The notes: a model not told the origin generated them from the sequence alone. Positions 1 through 13,541 are shown, counted from the first letter of the stretch. The stretch is DNA of 64,000 nucleotides from Typhlomys cinereus (GCA_023101885.1 JALPQD010000401.1:496001-560000); one strand, 5' to 3'. Program-made: numbers and translations.

Positions 1-1108
1 ATTGAAAGACATCTTAGCTAATGAAGGGAAGGAAGAAACTTTCATTCCGCCCATGAAGTTTCAATTATTCAGGATCATAATGTCAAGGAACCAGCAAGAG
101 ACAGTAAGGGGATAATTCAGTTCTGTAATGTAAACAAATGAACGGCAGGTTAAAAGGGGGAAAGGGCATACATTTATTAATGTTCACATACATGGTAGTT
201 ACAGAAAGCATGAAAAGCCAAGGGCTAGGTGCTGAAACTTAACTATGGGAAGACACGGAGACCGAGCTTCTGGAAGGTCACAAGAGGAAGAGTAAGGTAT
301 GCAGTAAGAGTCTGAGGGGCGGAATGCAAAGAGAAGCTGTGCGTAGCCTGCAGAAGCAGCCCTAGGAGAGCCGATTGCTTATAGCGCAGTCTCTCTCTGG
401 GCAGCTGTTAGATCTTTGTTCTCCTTCCTGGAAAAATCCATTTCCTGTGTAGTAAGATACCAGGAAAGTGTGTGGGACCACGCTGCTGCTCCTGAAGGAC
501 GTCTTCCTTTGTCAGATCACACCGCCTCAGACGGGGCTCCTCCCTGTGTGTACCGGGTAGCTGGGGAGCCTAGAAATCTTGGTTCACTTCGTAGTTTAAG
601 GCCTTCAACACCCCAAAGCAGCACACTATGGGCACTGAATAAAAGCCAGCTGAGTTCTATGTCAGTTTGGTATCATTGAAAGTGTGCCACTTTGTTCCTA
701 CACTAACACCCTGAAATGTCCTTTTCCATGTGGAGCACCTCCCTGGTGTGCATCTTTTAAGAACCGTGTACTATCTTAATTGCCACCAAAAACCCAACAT
801 AGGAGGATCTGAAGCTCAAGTGGCTGGATATGCAATGTAGCCAGAAATAAACATGAAAAATATTCTCTTCAGTTTTGCCAAGTTCATCAGATGCCTTTTT
901 ATTGAAAAGTTAAGATCCATGGCATTTGGGAGTGAAACTAGGTACAAAATAATATTTTAAGTTCTTTCAAAGTATTATCAAGTAAGATAAAGGTTTTGAA
1001 AGGTGCCACTTCGTCCCTGAAACTGCACCCGGGTAAGTTAAATGGCCGGGCAGTTAAGGAAGGGCTAATATGGCTTTTGAGTAATTTTTTTCTTATACTG
1101 AGATTCTT

Positions 1109-1688
1109 TTTTTTTTTCTGCTCATACAAACATAATAGGAACCCCTGTCCCCTCCTTCCCTCCACCCTTCCCTGGACTCCCTGTTCCCTCCCCGCTTTGT
1201 CTCTTCCTTTCCCCCCTCCCTCCCTTTCTCCCAATGCCCCCTCCCCCCATTTCTGAAGCATCCTTTAATGAGTATATCAAACTTTCCTCTGGGTCCTCCT
1301 CTCTGATGAGGTATAAGGACTCAGTGGCATTTCCTAGAACTCTTTCTTGTGTTCCCCTTAAGTATAAGAACACTATTGTGACTGTTAATCCCTTGCTTCT
1401 AAGGATCCTAGTGTCTTTAGTCCATGCTAAAATTTGAGGGGTCAACAATATGTTGGTCATTGCGCAGATCATGCAGAGTCCTGTTATAATTACTTGGGCC
1501 CTAACTTGTGTGGAGTATCTTGCATATCATGACTCCTCCCATCCTTGTGCTCTTACAATCTTACCGCCCCCTCTTCCGCAAATTTCCCTGAGCTTCAGAA
1601 CAGGGAGAGATTAGGCAGGCCTGATTCCAGGTGGTTGTTATAGAGTCTCTGATGTTCTGAATTATGATTTGTTGATGTTTTTTTTTCA
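1109..1688 (-). mobile_element. 5'-truncated L1 LINE, 3' end only
   Basis: Reverse-strand copy of an approximately 500-base L1 3' region: a segment beginning around GAAATTTGCGGAAGAGGGGG, a G-rich purine tract, then a short T-G-rich piece and a poly-A tail (seen here as the T run at 1105). A 16-base perfect target-site duplication, TTATACTGAGATTCTT, lies at 1093-1108 and 1689-1704. Assignment to L1 is by the G-rich 3' UTR, tail, truncation and duplication. Confidence 0.8.
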
Positions 1689-1736
1689 TTATACTGAGAT
1701 TCTTAAGGAAGTAAATGAAAAGTAAATGTCAGAAGC

Positions 1737-1916
1737 AGGGAAGATTGTCCAGTGGGTAAGGTACTTGCTGCACGATATGAGTTCATTTCCCATCACCCAT
1801 GTAAACACACACAAACACGGTAAACACACGGGCCTATAATTCCTGAACTAGAAGATGGAGACAGGAGAATCCCAAGGACTGGCTAACCAATCAGGCTAGC
1901 CACTCATCTCCAAGTT
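1737..1916 (+). mobile_element. B3/RSINE-like old SINE
   Basis: The tRNA-like head (CAGTGGGTAAGGTACTTGCTG, seen at 1753) is followed by a body resembling the copy at 52060. Diverged. Confidence 0.45.
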
Positions 1917-1949
1917 CGATGAGAGGCCCTCTCTTTAAAATAATAACGT

Positions 1950-2310
1950 AGGGCTGGAAAGATGCCTCAGGACTTAAGCCCCTGCCTCAAAAGCAGACGT
2001 CCTGAGTTCAGATCCCAATCGCACAAGAAGAATAATAAATAAATAACAGGCATTAATAATTGGGCCCTATACTTATGGTCCTGGAAGATAGAGCCTGGGA
2101 AACCCCAGAGCAAAGCAATAAGGAGGAGAAGCAATCCAGGGTGGTTCCTGAAGTCACCCTTGGGCCTCCATAGGGGCACACAGTGCCCTCTGATACACAC
2201 AGAGACATACCAAAATAAATAAATAATAATAAAATAAAGTGAAGAATGATAAAGACTTGATATCAACTGTTGGCCTATACACACGCGCACGCGCGCGCGC
2301 GCACACACAC
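1950..2310 (+). mobile_element. Older DIP-like SINE
   Basis: The head GGGCTGGAAAGATGCCTCAG is followed by the older-type body (CCAGAGCAAAGCAATAAGGA) and ends in a CA/CG alternating run (2277-2310). Confidence 0.7.
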
Positions 2311-4336
2311 ACAAGCTTTGTATTCACTTTGTTGTAAGAGTTAAAAAAAAATCCCACAATTGTAAGAATTCAGGTTGCTTCTTTCTACAGTGCTTTTCAG
2401 TCTGCTTTCAGTAACAGAATTTATGTTTACTATTTCTTCAATGCAGCAAATAGAGGAAAGTCTCATTACATCTTGAGAAAAGACCCTTTTTTTAACCTAC
2501 CTATTTTTAAAAGTCAAGTTTGACTGTAGTGTTAGTTCACATAAAAGACATGGCTTTTCCACCTCTGCTGTATGCACCAATCACAGTGTGACCAGAGCCG
2601 ATTATGTTTTCTATTTCTGTTCATGATGGGGTCGATGACCCGCTTCTGTTGGAGGGTCTCTTTAATGAGGCTGAGAAACAACTGTGTGAAATATGACTAT
2701 CGTGTCTGGGATTTAGCAGACACGTGTCTTGGGTCAGTTAAAGAGCAGTCAAAGGAGGACCATAAATATGAAGACTCCGCCAGATGCTTTTTCATTAAAC
2801 TCTGGTGGTTGAATGAAATTGGTAAATAATTATGTTAGTGGGGGATCTACTATATCCAAATGTGATATAACGCCTTCCTCTAACAACAGAGCTTAATTTT
2901 TTTTCCTATACACCAAATTCGTTTTTTAGGGTAATCTACATTGCAAATAGGCCGATTTGCATTAAAACTATGCCTACTTGTTCTGATTTGTCAACACCTC
3001 TTGTTAAAAAAAAAAAAAGTCTTTAACATTAAGCATGGGTGGATGAGGCCATCTGCTTAAGGAGCTCGCCCGAGGCTCCTAACAGTGAGCCAGGTTACAG
3101 CTGCTTAATTGTTATGGTGCTTTCTATCCAAAATTAATATTTATATATGTATGCACAGAAAGCATGTGGTTAAACATAAGTGATCTAATTGTGGATTAGT
3201 GGCATTAGCTATTCATTCTTTGCTCCCCATATGAACACTGAGGTATAAAATAGTGCTTTTCACACACAGTCCAGCAGCTCTTGGGCTCACCTACTAGCGG
3301 TGATAATTCATGTGAGCTATCCACTCCCGATGCATTGATACAAGGAAGGAAAAATTGGTCATCATGTGACCATTGAATGTGAAGATAAAAACAATCTGCG
3401 TAGTTATTTTTCGTACCTCATAAGTCTTTGCCGTACTCCAAACCAGTCCTTTAAGTTGTGACCAATGCGAGCCCAAACCATATAGTAAAAATCTAGACAT
3501 ACACAGTGACTTCACACACGTGCGTTACCCACATGACTTGAAAAGCAGGCCTTGGTCAGTGGTCTCCTTCCTCCTTCACTCAGAAATGGTGACACACAAA
3601 TTTAAACTTGTAGCCGTCTGCTATGCATGCTAGCAATGAATATTCCATCTGCTCAGTACATTTCATAATGAAAATAGAATGAAAAATTTCCAGCAAAATC
3701 ATAATCTACGGATAGTAATGCGTATGTAAAATGTGGTTGTTTAAATATCCTTGTTTCCAGATAGCTACTATCAAAGTAGCTGGACTTCAGAACTTGGAAG
3801 CAGAATTGGATAGTTCAAACTCACTTAGAAGGTCTTAATTGACCTTGATCCAATGAAAGGTGCTAGAGAACAGATAAAAACTATGCAACAAGTTTTGATT
3901 GGTATTTCATTCTCAAAAGCTGAATCACATGTTGATTCAGAATTGGGCAGATGTCAGAAGTATTTGGGCAACAAAGAGAACTTTCTGACAAAGTGATGGA
4001 GTTACCTCAGGGGGCTGACCCATTCACATAAAGAATGTTTCTGCCCAGAGGAGTGTGTTTGGCAGAAGTGGGGCATGAGGGCACACTCTAGCATTATCAG
4101 ATCTCATGACGTAAGAAACCCAGTCATTAGCAGCTCCAAGTTTATTTGCTTACAGTCAGGCTTTCCCCTTCTTATTGTCTTAATAAGTTGTCCCATGAGT
4201 ATGGCTTTTTTTAAAGAATAAACTATTAATAAGATGAATGAATATTAATAAAACAGTATTTATTGACAACTTACTATGCTAAGTTACAATGCAAGGTGCT
4301 ACCCGTGCATATCTACTTCAAGAAATCATAGCTATT

Positions 4337-4625
4337 GGGGCTGGAGAGGTGGCTCAGGGGTTAAGCCTCTGCCTTGCAGGCGGAAGATCCTGAGTTCGGA
4401 TCCCAGACCCCACGTATAGACGCCAGGCAGAAGCGGGGTCGGCCTGCGTTTCTGGTCCTGGTAGGGCGGAGCCTGTGAATCCTGGAACAGAGTAAACAAG
4501 GAGGAGGTGGAGGCGTCCATGGTGGTTTCCGAATTCGCCCGTGGTTCTACACACACACACATACATACACACATGAGCACACACATACATGCACAATTGA
4601 ATAAATAATAAACAAATTAAAAAAA
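4337..4625 (+). mobile_element. B2-superfamily (DIP-like) tRNA-derived SINE, young type
   Basis: Head GGGGCTGGAGAGGTGGCTCA (A box GTGGCTCAGG) and B box GAGTTCGGATCC are the tRNA-type Pol III promoter parts. The body (CTGGTCCTGGTAGGGCGGAG) is not mouse B2. The tail is CA-rich, then AATAAATAATAAA. A 17-base perfect duplication lies at 4320-4336 and 4626-4642, marking a recent insertion. Confidence 0.85.
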
Positions 4626-5267
4626 AAGAAATCATAGCTATTAAAGAACTTCATCCCTAGAAAAATTCTGTAAATATGCAGTCAGGGTACCACAGAACCA
4701 AAATCTAGACCCTCAAGAGCCATTCCCAAGTCTGTGTTATCAAACATTGGAAGGAGCTAACCAGAAAGATTTTTTTTTTCAATTGTTTGTGTGTGCTTGT
4801 GTATAGTTGAATGGGGGAAGTTAATTTTTTGTGATGAAGATAAATGAATACCTGTGTACTAGTCATTAAAAACCCTGGGTTGCTATAGAAACAGATAAAG
4901 TAATGTCTCTATAGTAAAGTGGCAGATTCTGAAGAATTTTTTTCAGGAAAGTTCTATTAATAGAACTTACAGTTTGTCAAAATAAAATTAACAGTTATGA
5001 TAATAAAAAATGGTTTGAAGAGTATCAATTGAGACTACAGAGGATTTAAAGAAGTTGCAAATTATTGAAAACCTTGTGTTCCTCCTTCCAAGACAGGAAT
5101 TTATCTCCAGGTTTTCTGTCACCTGCAGTTACTAGGCTGAATATTCTGTATAGACATGGAAAAAATACTTATCAAAAATGGATAGATACATGAGTCACTG
5201 ATATCAGTTTGTGAATGGGGAAAAGCTTAGAAAGTTACACTACCCAGAACACAACTGGGAAACTTCT

Positions 5268-5440
<173 letters not shown>

Positions 5441-5654
5441 TAGAGAAAAATTACTTCCTTGGTAAGTTACCTTTGAATGGAGTCATACTCTTTCATAAAA
5501 TAAATTATAGTTTATCTGAGGTTAGTAAAAAAAGATTGTTTGCCTGTTTCTATCATTTAATCAGATTCAAAGAAAACTAACAAGAGGAAGACCCTTGTAT
5601 TTTTACACAGCTATTTAAAGAGTTGCATTCTATGCATTTTTCTTTTTTTATTAT

Positions 5655-6021
5655 TTAGAAACCATTTATTGGACAGAATCTCACATCACCTGGGCTGGTC
5701 CTCAAGCTGACTAAGTAACCCAGGATGCCCCTGGGTTTTAGCTCCTCCATCCACCTCCTGTGCATTGAACCCATCTGGCTTTATGCAGTACTGGAAATGG
5801 AATCAGGACTTTGTGAAGCTGAGTTTCATCCCCACCCCCAAATTTTCCTTTAGTATTAAATTTCCAAAATAACCAAAAATGATGAAGTAATGATTGTAGG
5901 TAACATACAACACTGATTATGCTGACCAAATTGATAAATCATTAGCAGTAGTTTCTTCTGATAACATTATAACACTATACATACACTAAGATTATTGTTT
6001 CAAATTCTCAAATATCCAACT

Positions 6022-6070
<49 letters not shown>

Positions 6071-6235
6071 TATTTTCTGGGAATTGAACACAGAACCTTA
6101 CACATGATAATCATGTTCTGTACCACACCACATCCCCAGTCTTTTGTACTGTATTTTTGAAAGGGTCCTAGGAATTGAACCCTAAGGCTTTGCACATACT
6201 TAACATATGTTCCACACTAAGCTCCACTCCCCCCA
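5655..6235 (-). mobile_element. Old B1/ID-type SINE remnants in reverse
   Basis: 5655-5840 reads as a reversed B1-like plus ID-like unit (CAGTACTGGAAATGGAATCA). 6072-6235 reads as two reversed ID-like units (GGAATTGAACCCTAAGGC). A CA run (6025-6066) separates them. Confidence 0.45.
6025..6066 (+). repeat. (CA)n microsatellite
   Basis: 21 CA units. Confidence 0.95.
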
Positions 6236-6974
6236 ATCTCTATAACTGTTTTTATTAACATTGACAGCTGTCTTTGGCTAGTTTCATCACAAATCAGAAT
6301 GCTAAAATACATCTGACTTTTTCCTTTCATCTCAAAACTATAAGCTGTGTTTTCTCTTATGTCATTCAATAAACTCAAACACCGAGTAAAAACTGACAGA
6401 AACATGTGTTAGTAACATGTTTCTGTATGTGGTCCAGTGGATGAAATCATGCCATATGCAAAGTCTCCTCAAAGCATGTGCCAGGCGATAGGCATCTCTT
6501 CGCCCAAGGTCTGCATATGCTGCCATTAAATTCTACTCCTGTTCCTTCCATTACAAATGAACTCCACAGTCAGCTATGTTCTCAACTGCAGGAAAATGCC
6601 ATGTATTCGTCTTTACAAAGTTCCATAGCGAGACATGGTGCTTTTTCAATGGTGCTGACTTCATAAAATGTGATTTATCACAAAGCACCTTTTCTATGGA
6701 ATCTGGATTTTTTTGTAGGCTGACTTAATCAGGACATGTATGACTTCGCTCTTTTGGAATGTCTTGCTGTGAAAAATGTTCCAAACCAAAGCATGCTATT
6801 TTACCCAAATAAGTGAATGTAAGAGGCAATAGATTTACACAGATAATCTTACACAAAATTTCCAAACTGAAAAAGGAATAGGTATGCAAACTCTGGAAAA
6901 TATTTAAAGTGGGTCTTCATGAAGGCATTGCTGGTTTTAGGGGAATGAATGCCATTTAAGAAAACACGTGTGGT

Positions 6975-7110
6975 CCAACAAGATGGTATAGTAGGTAAAG
7001 GTACCTGTGTACAGAACTGACAGCCTGAGTTCAATCCTCAGCCCACATGGTAGAAGAAGAGAAGCAACTGCTGAGAGTTGTCCTGAGACATGTATTTTGA
7101 CATATGGGCC
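6975..7110 (+). mobile_element. B3-like SINE
   Basis: TAGTAGGTAAAGGTACCTGT, CCTGAGTTCAATCCTCAGCC and CACATGGTAGAAG are the marks of the B3 type. It runs into a CT microsatellite. Confidence 0.55.
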
Positions 7111-9319
7111 TGGGTTCTCCTTCTCTCTTTCCTCTCTCTCTCTCTTTCACTTCCCATCTCTCTCTCTCTCTCTCCTCTCCTCTCTCTTTCTCTCAAATAG
7201 ATGAAATATTAAAATATAACACATATAATTATTTTTAAACAGAAAGTACACATCTGCACATATACATATAAACTCTTTTTCTTCACGACAGACACCCTGG
7301 CAAGGACTTTCTCAAATGTTGCAGAATACATTAAGTGTCTGCCCTAACCTTAGTGTGAGAATTCTGAAGATAAAAAAAAAATTAATGGACATAAGTAAAG
7401 TTATACAAGTAACTTGTTTTATGGCATTTACAATCATATCACTGTCATAATCTGTTGCAACACAGCGTTGGGTAACAGAACAGTGCAGAGAATACGTCAC
7501 AGACCCTCACATCAGTGGGTATGCAGCCAGCATTCTGATGCAAACGGTCGCTGATGGGAACAAATGGATTTAATATGTGCTTGTTTGCAGATGGAGGCTG
7601 TTCTGTCACCCTACCAGAACTGGTACCAGAATAATCTAAGAATGATCCTTACAACTTTAATGAGATACTAATGTGAATCATTTTTTAAAGTCCACGTTAT
7701 AAAGAATTACGAAGCGCACAATGCTAAATAAAAGTCTGTCCTCTGAGCCAAGGACTTTGCAGTAATAACTATGGTGAAAAATATGTTTATTCATTATTAT
7801 GCACTCGTCTGGTTGAATCGTCCTCTTCTGAAGATAGGTCCCTAAGAGTTGATTGTTGTAATTAAACTGAGAAATATTTCTGGCACACTCAATTCTGCAG
7901 GACTTGCCTATGTCTCACTTATACCCAAGAGTCCATTCAGAGTTGAACATGTTGTACTTTTTAATATGCCCCAGCCAAGCATGTTGTCCACAGCAGAAAT
8001 AGCGTGAGTAGGTTGTAACCATATTCATCAATAACCTGACATCAGACCATTTCCATCTCCCCTCCTGAGTAGTATATATATATAAACAAAGATGACTTGT
8101 CTTTGTTCTCTCTCTGTGTTACGAGAATCATTTCCATGGTTAAAGGAAAGAAAATTTGGAATTAATTTTATTCCACATAACACCCCAAATATCCCAATTC
8201 CTCTCTTTTGACCTTATTCCTTTAATGATTCACAGCTCAGCAGATACATTCTGTGCTGCATTTATATATCAACTCAACTACTTCTGTTTGTCATTTTGAA
8301 TTCTTTTTTTAATCTTGATTTTATCCCTACTTTTAATTCCTTGTCCAGTAGTTTTCCGAACTTGAGATGCTTAGAACACATTAGCGCAGTTCTTACCAGA
8401 AAGTTCTTTGGCCTGCAGAGGGCTGTCTGCTGCCTTGGTACCACCATGATTTCTAGGTAATTTGTATTCCCATCTTTCCTCCCAGTTCATTGTGGTTTCT
8501 GCTCGGTTATTCAAATGCTCACCTTCAGTTAAATACCTGCACCAGTTCCAAAGAATCCAGTGCGTCTGGTCTCTTTACACAGGTGCATACTTCTAGGTTT
8601 TCCAGGCTGTACAGAGAATTCAGGTAGACAGAATGTGGACTTTGACATCAAGCTTATGTGATTGTAATTTTGACTTTGCACTTGCAACATTCTGTTCTTG
8701 GGCAAGTTATTTCACGTCCTGTGCTTCAGCTTTCCTCAGTCATGAGGTGGGAAAGATAGTTAACAACGTCTCTTACCCCCACAGAAGCATAAGAATCTAA
8801 CCAGATAATGTGCTTTAATACTTGGCATAGTTGGCAGGTGCAGTTACTGTTAAAGCTGCTGTATATGGGCAGAGTAGGTGGGGCAGGGTAAGGGAAAGGA
8901 CCAGGGGAGTGACAGAAAGGACAAAGATCTGTAATGAGACCACCACCTATTATTCTGCTTCTTCCCAAAGGGTTGCTTATTTTGTGGAGCTTATCAGGCA
9001 TGCTACAGCCTTCAAATATGTGCAAGTAGTCACTTGATATGATGCTTACTAGGCCCCTGTGTAATAGTCAATGCAAATGCAGTGGTTAACCCATTTCCAA
9101 CACAGGAGACTATAGCAACCCACCCACTGAATGTCCAAAGCAATGCTGTTCCCCACACACACTACTACCAGCATGTTTGGATTTAAAACATGATTCATTC
9201 ATTACTTCCAGAATAACTCCAAACCCAGGTCCATTGCTAGGGATGCAGACAGGAGAAAAGCATTTCCAGGGATCACCTCCACCATCTTCCCAAACCCAAA
9301 GGGAGCCTTAAATAGACGA

Positions 9320-9835
9320 GGGAAGGAGGGAGGGAGGGAGGGAGGGAGGGAAAAAGGAAAGGAGAGAGGGAGGGAGGAGAGGAAGGAAGGAGAAGGGAGG
9401 GAGGAAGGGAGGAGGGGGAAGGAGGGAGGAGGGAGGAAGGGAGGAAGGGAGGAAGGAAGGAAGGAAGGAAGGAAGGAAGGAAGGAAGGAAGGAAGGAAGG
9501 AAGGAAGGAAGGAAGGAAGGACGGAAGGAAGAAAAGAGAGGGAAGGAAGGAAAGATGGAAGGGAAGAAGGAAGGAAGGAGGAAGGAAGGAAGGAAGGAAG
9601 GAAGGAAGGAAGGAAGGAAGGAAGGAAGGGAGGGAGGGAGGGAGGGAGGGAGGGAGGAAGGGAAGGAGGGGAGAGAGGGAGGGAGGAGGAGGAGAAGGAG
9701 GGAGGGAGAGAGAGGGAGAGGGAGGAGAGAGGGGGAGGGAGGAGGGAGGGAGGGAGGGAGGGAGGGAGGGAGGGAGGGAGGGAAAGGAGAGAGGGAGGGA
9801 GAAGGAAGAAGGAAGAAGGAAGGAAGGAGAAAAGA
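9320..9835 (+). repeat. GGAA/GGGA polypurine block, about 515 bases
   Basis: An almost unbroken purine strand of GGAA and GGGA tetramers; the purest GGAA array is at 9440-9520. The long open frames it contains on both strands are low-complexity artefacts. Confidence 0.95.
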
Positions 9836-10149
9836 AAAATACCCAGAGAAGTATGTGAAAAAGATATAGAACCAATCCTTTGCTTTGCAGATATTTGGAG
9901 GCTGAATGAGCTAATTATGTAATTGAAACATTTTGAATGAGCCAAACCTCTCTCACTTGAAATTTCTCAACCCTTGTGCACTAGTATCAGCAAGTAGACC
10001 AAGGACCCCCAGTTCTTACACTTAGAAGCTACACACTTGTTCCATTTGCTATGTCCCAGGTATGGCTGTGGTCTGGGTGTATCCCAAAAGAGACGACGAA
10101 AGGCAAGAGTTGGCACCCTGCATCCTGCCATTTAAAGTAGGCCTTCTGT

Positions 10150-10440
10150 CATGGTTCATTTCCAATGTCAGTTTGTCTGGATTTTGGAGACAGAAACACA
10201 CTGCTAGGCGGGTGTTGAGGGTCCTCACAGAGAGGATTGACTAAGGATGAAGACCCGTAGAAGATGGCCACCATATGGCTGGCAACCTGGATGGGACAAA
10301 TGAGGAAAGAGATAGCCGAAGTGCTGACATTTCCCTTCCTTGGCTTCTTGGCCTGTGGTGATGGGCCCTGTTCTGACCTTCTACCCCTTCCCTGCCTTAT
10401 GGGACTCGGGCTCTGAAACCCACGGCCTAAATGAATCACT
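10150..10440 (+). mobile_element. Diverged interspersed repeat, family not named
   Basis: TGTCAGTTTGTCTGGATTTT and AGGATTGACTAAGGATGAAG resemble the 5' half of an old rodent repeat whose other copies start or end at a GTCAACTTGACA-like motif. Family name uncertain. Confidence 0.35.
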
Positions 10441-13425
10441 CCTTCAGTCCTCCCGTCAATGCAAAGCCGCCTACTTCAGGTTTGCTCAGGGCACCATGCA
10501 GAGGGCTAGACCTGAAACTCGGTGGCATCAACCTATGGCTTTGAGAAAAGAGTCATGTTGTTGGGTCAGGAATGACTTCACAGTGCCTCATGTCCCTTCG
10601 TCAGTATTCACTAGTGAGAAACAAATTGTTTCTGAATCCCCAAGAGAAGACATACTGGCCCCTGGTTCAGGACAGCTGTGCAGTCAGAGCTCGTGCCACA
10701 GGCTTCTGGCCACGCACACCAGCCCTCGTCTCCCATGCTCTGTATCTTCATCTCTCTTTACCTTCTCAGCTGTGTCCACAGCCCAGACTCGTGATGATTA
10801 ACTAGGTGAATAGAACGAAGCAAGGAGTCTCATAGCTGGCACAAAGGAAGCCTTTATTTTTACCTTCAGGAGCAAGTCTGGCAACAGAGTCCTTCAGGTA
10901 CATTCAGAGACTGTCATGAACCTGGTCTCAACTTGAAGAGGCTTGGCTTCATGGTAGAAATGTGGAAGCCTTTCATAAGCCTGCCAAGTGCTCATAACTT
11001 TCACAGCATTGAGAACTAAGGCTCATAGAAACACCCCAAATTTTTGCAGCCCTTGTGGTCTATATACATGTGTATGTCTTTTGAATCCATAACTTTCATT
11101 GGTCTCAAGAAAGGAGACCCTGAAGAGTCATGCATCATCATCTTATAAGAAATGTTGGTAATACCCTTTGCCACTCCGTGTTCCACATTCATCTTCTTAA
11201 AAGATAAATGATTAAAATGCCAAGGAAAGCATTTCATGAATGCAACACTTATTGGAGACATTTTTCAAGAAAATCTAGCAACTATTTTGAAAAGAGTATT
11301 CTACAAAGTAAATTTAAGGATTAGTACATCTGGAAGATATGACCTTTTTAGTGTAAGTTAAAACATTCATTTTTTCAAAGTAATTTTTCTGCAACTTAAT
11401 GTTCATTTCTGCAATTGTTAGGTGTATTAATTTTTAAATATACTGTATTGCTTTATGATTATTGTTCCTAATGGCTTCTTACAACACGCCTGCATTTTTC
11501 TGATTATTTCCTGTAGTAGCTTCTATAACGATGTTTTTTATTGTTGCAATTATTACTTTTAATAATTATTTGAACCTCATAAATCTATGTTCCCTTTTAA
11601 TTTCATTATTTAGAACCAGGATTTTGTGATATTGTCAGATATTTCACTCTTCAAATAAAGATTGCTTTTCCTTTCTTAATTTTAAGCTTTCATTATGATA
11701 TACATTTTTATGGCACTCAAATGATGAATCTTGGTATGCTTTTCTCGTTATAAATATTTTTCTTATATCTGTGCTTTAGATCTACTAACTCATATGAAAT
11801 ATCCTCAAGATTTACAGTATTATGCTAGTTATGACTTACTGTTTATTTTAAATGCATTTCCTAATTTTTTCTAATTTCAGCTCTGCTTCTGGTATTCTTT
11901 TGACCCAGTGACAAATCTACTTTTGCTTGTAAATCAACCCAATATTTTCAGTCCTGATTCTATATACTAAACAACAGGATTGACTGCTTGAAAATAATTC
12001 AGCTCTCCCTTAAAACTACTAATCCCAATCAGAATTTAGCTATGTTCTTCATTTTGGTGGCATTCACTGTCATAAAACCAAAGAATATACACTGCAACTG
12101 TGATTGCTGTTACTAATTTCTATAAATTAAAAATTACCTAGGAAATATGATGCTGCCTGAACTGGAAACTCCAGAATTATGGATATCATTTTGCTGATGT
12201 GCAAATTATCAAATAAACTATTAGAGGTTTGTTGTAGGCAATATAATATTTAGTGGAAATTATTCAGAAATTATGTGAATGGTATGACGCAGTGATACAT
12301 TTTTATTGTAATGTTTAAAAGATGAACAACTGCAGAGTAGGACCTAACACTGCTTCTTTTTTCACCGTAACTTCTCTGGTAATATATTGTCAATTAGCCC
12401 ATAAATGTGCTTATTTTTAAAGGCAATTCAGATGCCTCCTAATGGAATCCTGTGGCAAAGTGAAGATTCCTTTTCTATACACAGTACAGATGTGTCAAAA
12501 CCACTTATGGGTTTGTTTACGCACATGACGCAGCTCCCAGACCTGAGTGTCTGAGAGAAAGCTGCAGTTTAAATCATTCTGTTAGGACTGCTGCTACCAC
12601 TTGCATATGTCAGTAATGAAAAATAATCAACAGAAGCATCTTTGAAAAGCAATTTCAGATCATTAAAGATGTATGAATTTTGACAAAGCAAGAAGATTTG
12701 AGGCTTATTAAGAATATATTAGGTCTCTGCCGTGAGGCAAAGGAGAGAGGCTTTATGTCTCTGCCAAGGGGAGAGGTGGAGCCTAATTGTAACCTCATGA
12801 AAGATAAATGCACAGGGGCAGGGACCAGGTAGAGTCAGAGACAGGGTCTTAATCGAGGCTGTTCCTATGAACCTTCTGAGAGAAACGCAGTCAGTTTGGA
12901 GATGATTCCTGAAAAGAAACAGGATCACTCGCTATTTCTTTAATGGGCTGCATATGGGATACAGCTTGTCCATCTGGCCTGGAGCCAAGAGCTACTGAAA
13001 GGATCTTTTCCCACAGAGCTGTGTGTGCTTTTCCTAGTAGAATGGGGATAGATTATGTTTGCTCAAGGATTCCAAATTTTCCCTTACCTTCTTTCTTTTC
13101 TTGATTTCTTATTAACTGTTAAAGTTTGATTATCACAGACATCATAGTAGTAAATTGCCGAGATTCTTTAGTAATAAAAACCAGATACCACTTGTTCTAC
13201 TTAGCTATGTTAAAAAAGAAAAAAAAGAAAAAGAAGAAAAAGAAGAATGAAAGTAGATTGCATTCCAAAGAACTTGGGAGACATTAGCTTACTTGCATAC
13301 TTTCCTTGAAAGTGCTGTGGAGTCATGCCCACATTGGCTAAACTAACTAGATTGCATTTTTACAACTTCCAGCGTACATCTCTGTCATGCGATGTGAGTC
13401 TTATGTCAGCTGCAGCTACTCGATT

Positions 13426-13431
13426 TGCATG
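13426..13431 (+). promoter_or_regulatory. UGCAUG element upstream of microexon A
   Basis: One exact TGCATG, the RBFOX recognition hexamer, lies in the intron 84 bases before the microexon acceptor. RBFOX sites upstream of an exon usually favour skipping and downstream sites favour inclusion. Function here is inferred from position only; a hexamer occurs by chance about once every 4 kb. Confidence 0.35.
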
Positions 13432-13478
13432 TAAACTCTGAAATTTTCCTTGTCCCATGTGACACTTCTGAAATGTCT

Positions 13479-13514
13479 GTCTGTTCTTTTTTTTTTCCTT
13501 TTTAATTTCCCAAG
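13479..13514 (+). promoter_or_regulatory. TENM3: Polypyrimidine tract and 3' splice site of microexon A
   Basis: CTGTCTGTTC followed by a long T run, CC and more T leads into TTTCCCAAG. The CU-rich 5' half offers several PTBP1-type UCUU/CUGU motifs, a common arrangement for exons held out of non-neural tissue. This is inference from sequence. Confidence 0.5.
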
Positions 13515-13541
13515 CTCACTATTTGGATAAGATAGTTAAAG
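13515..13541 (+). CDS. TENM3: Teneurin-3 microexon at splice site A (9 residues)
   Basis: A 27-base block preceded by a long T/C tract and CCCAAG, and followed by GTACTG. Entered with one base carried from the previous exon, it reads AHYLDKIVK and hands over one base, so the next exon begins EGC as it does without the insert. Teneurins are known to carry an optional nine-residue insert between EGF7 and EGF8 (site A), and this peptide and its place match it. The donor lacks G at +5, which suits an exon that is included only under regulation. A UGCAUG motif lies 84 bases upstream. The insert lengthens the hinge before EGF8 and, in the literature, alters homophilic recognition. No ORF finder would report a unit this short; the call rests on phase, splice signals and the recognised peptide. 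Confidence 0.88.

Noticed and set aside
2572..2829. 85-codon open frame
   Set aside because: No domain, no splice borders and no similarity that I recognise; treated as intronic noise.
4340..4400. tRNA-like A and B boxes
   Set aside because: They belong to SINE heads; no cloverleaf with a proper anticodon and acceptor stem is formed, so no tRNA gene is called.
4332..4635. Open frames on the reverse strand across SINE copies
   Set aside because: The same text recurs at 17920, 23022, 37283 and 51288 because all are DIP-like SINEs read backwards.
9202..9945. Long open frame on the reverse strand rich in L-P-S-F repeats
   Set aside because: It is a translation of the GGAA/GGGA microsatellite. 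There is no splice, promoter or domain evidence, and the opposite strand gives a K-E-G-R repeat of equal quality.
10340..10801. 153-codon + strand open frame
   Set aside because: No recognisable domain or splice support; it overlaps a probable old repeat and looks like chance openness.
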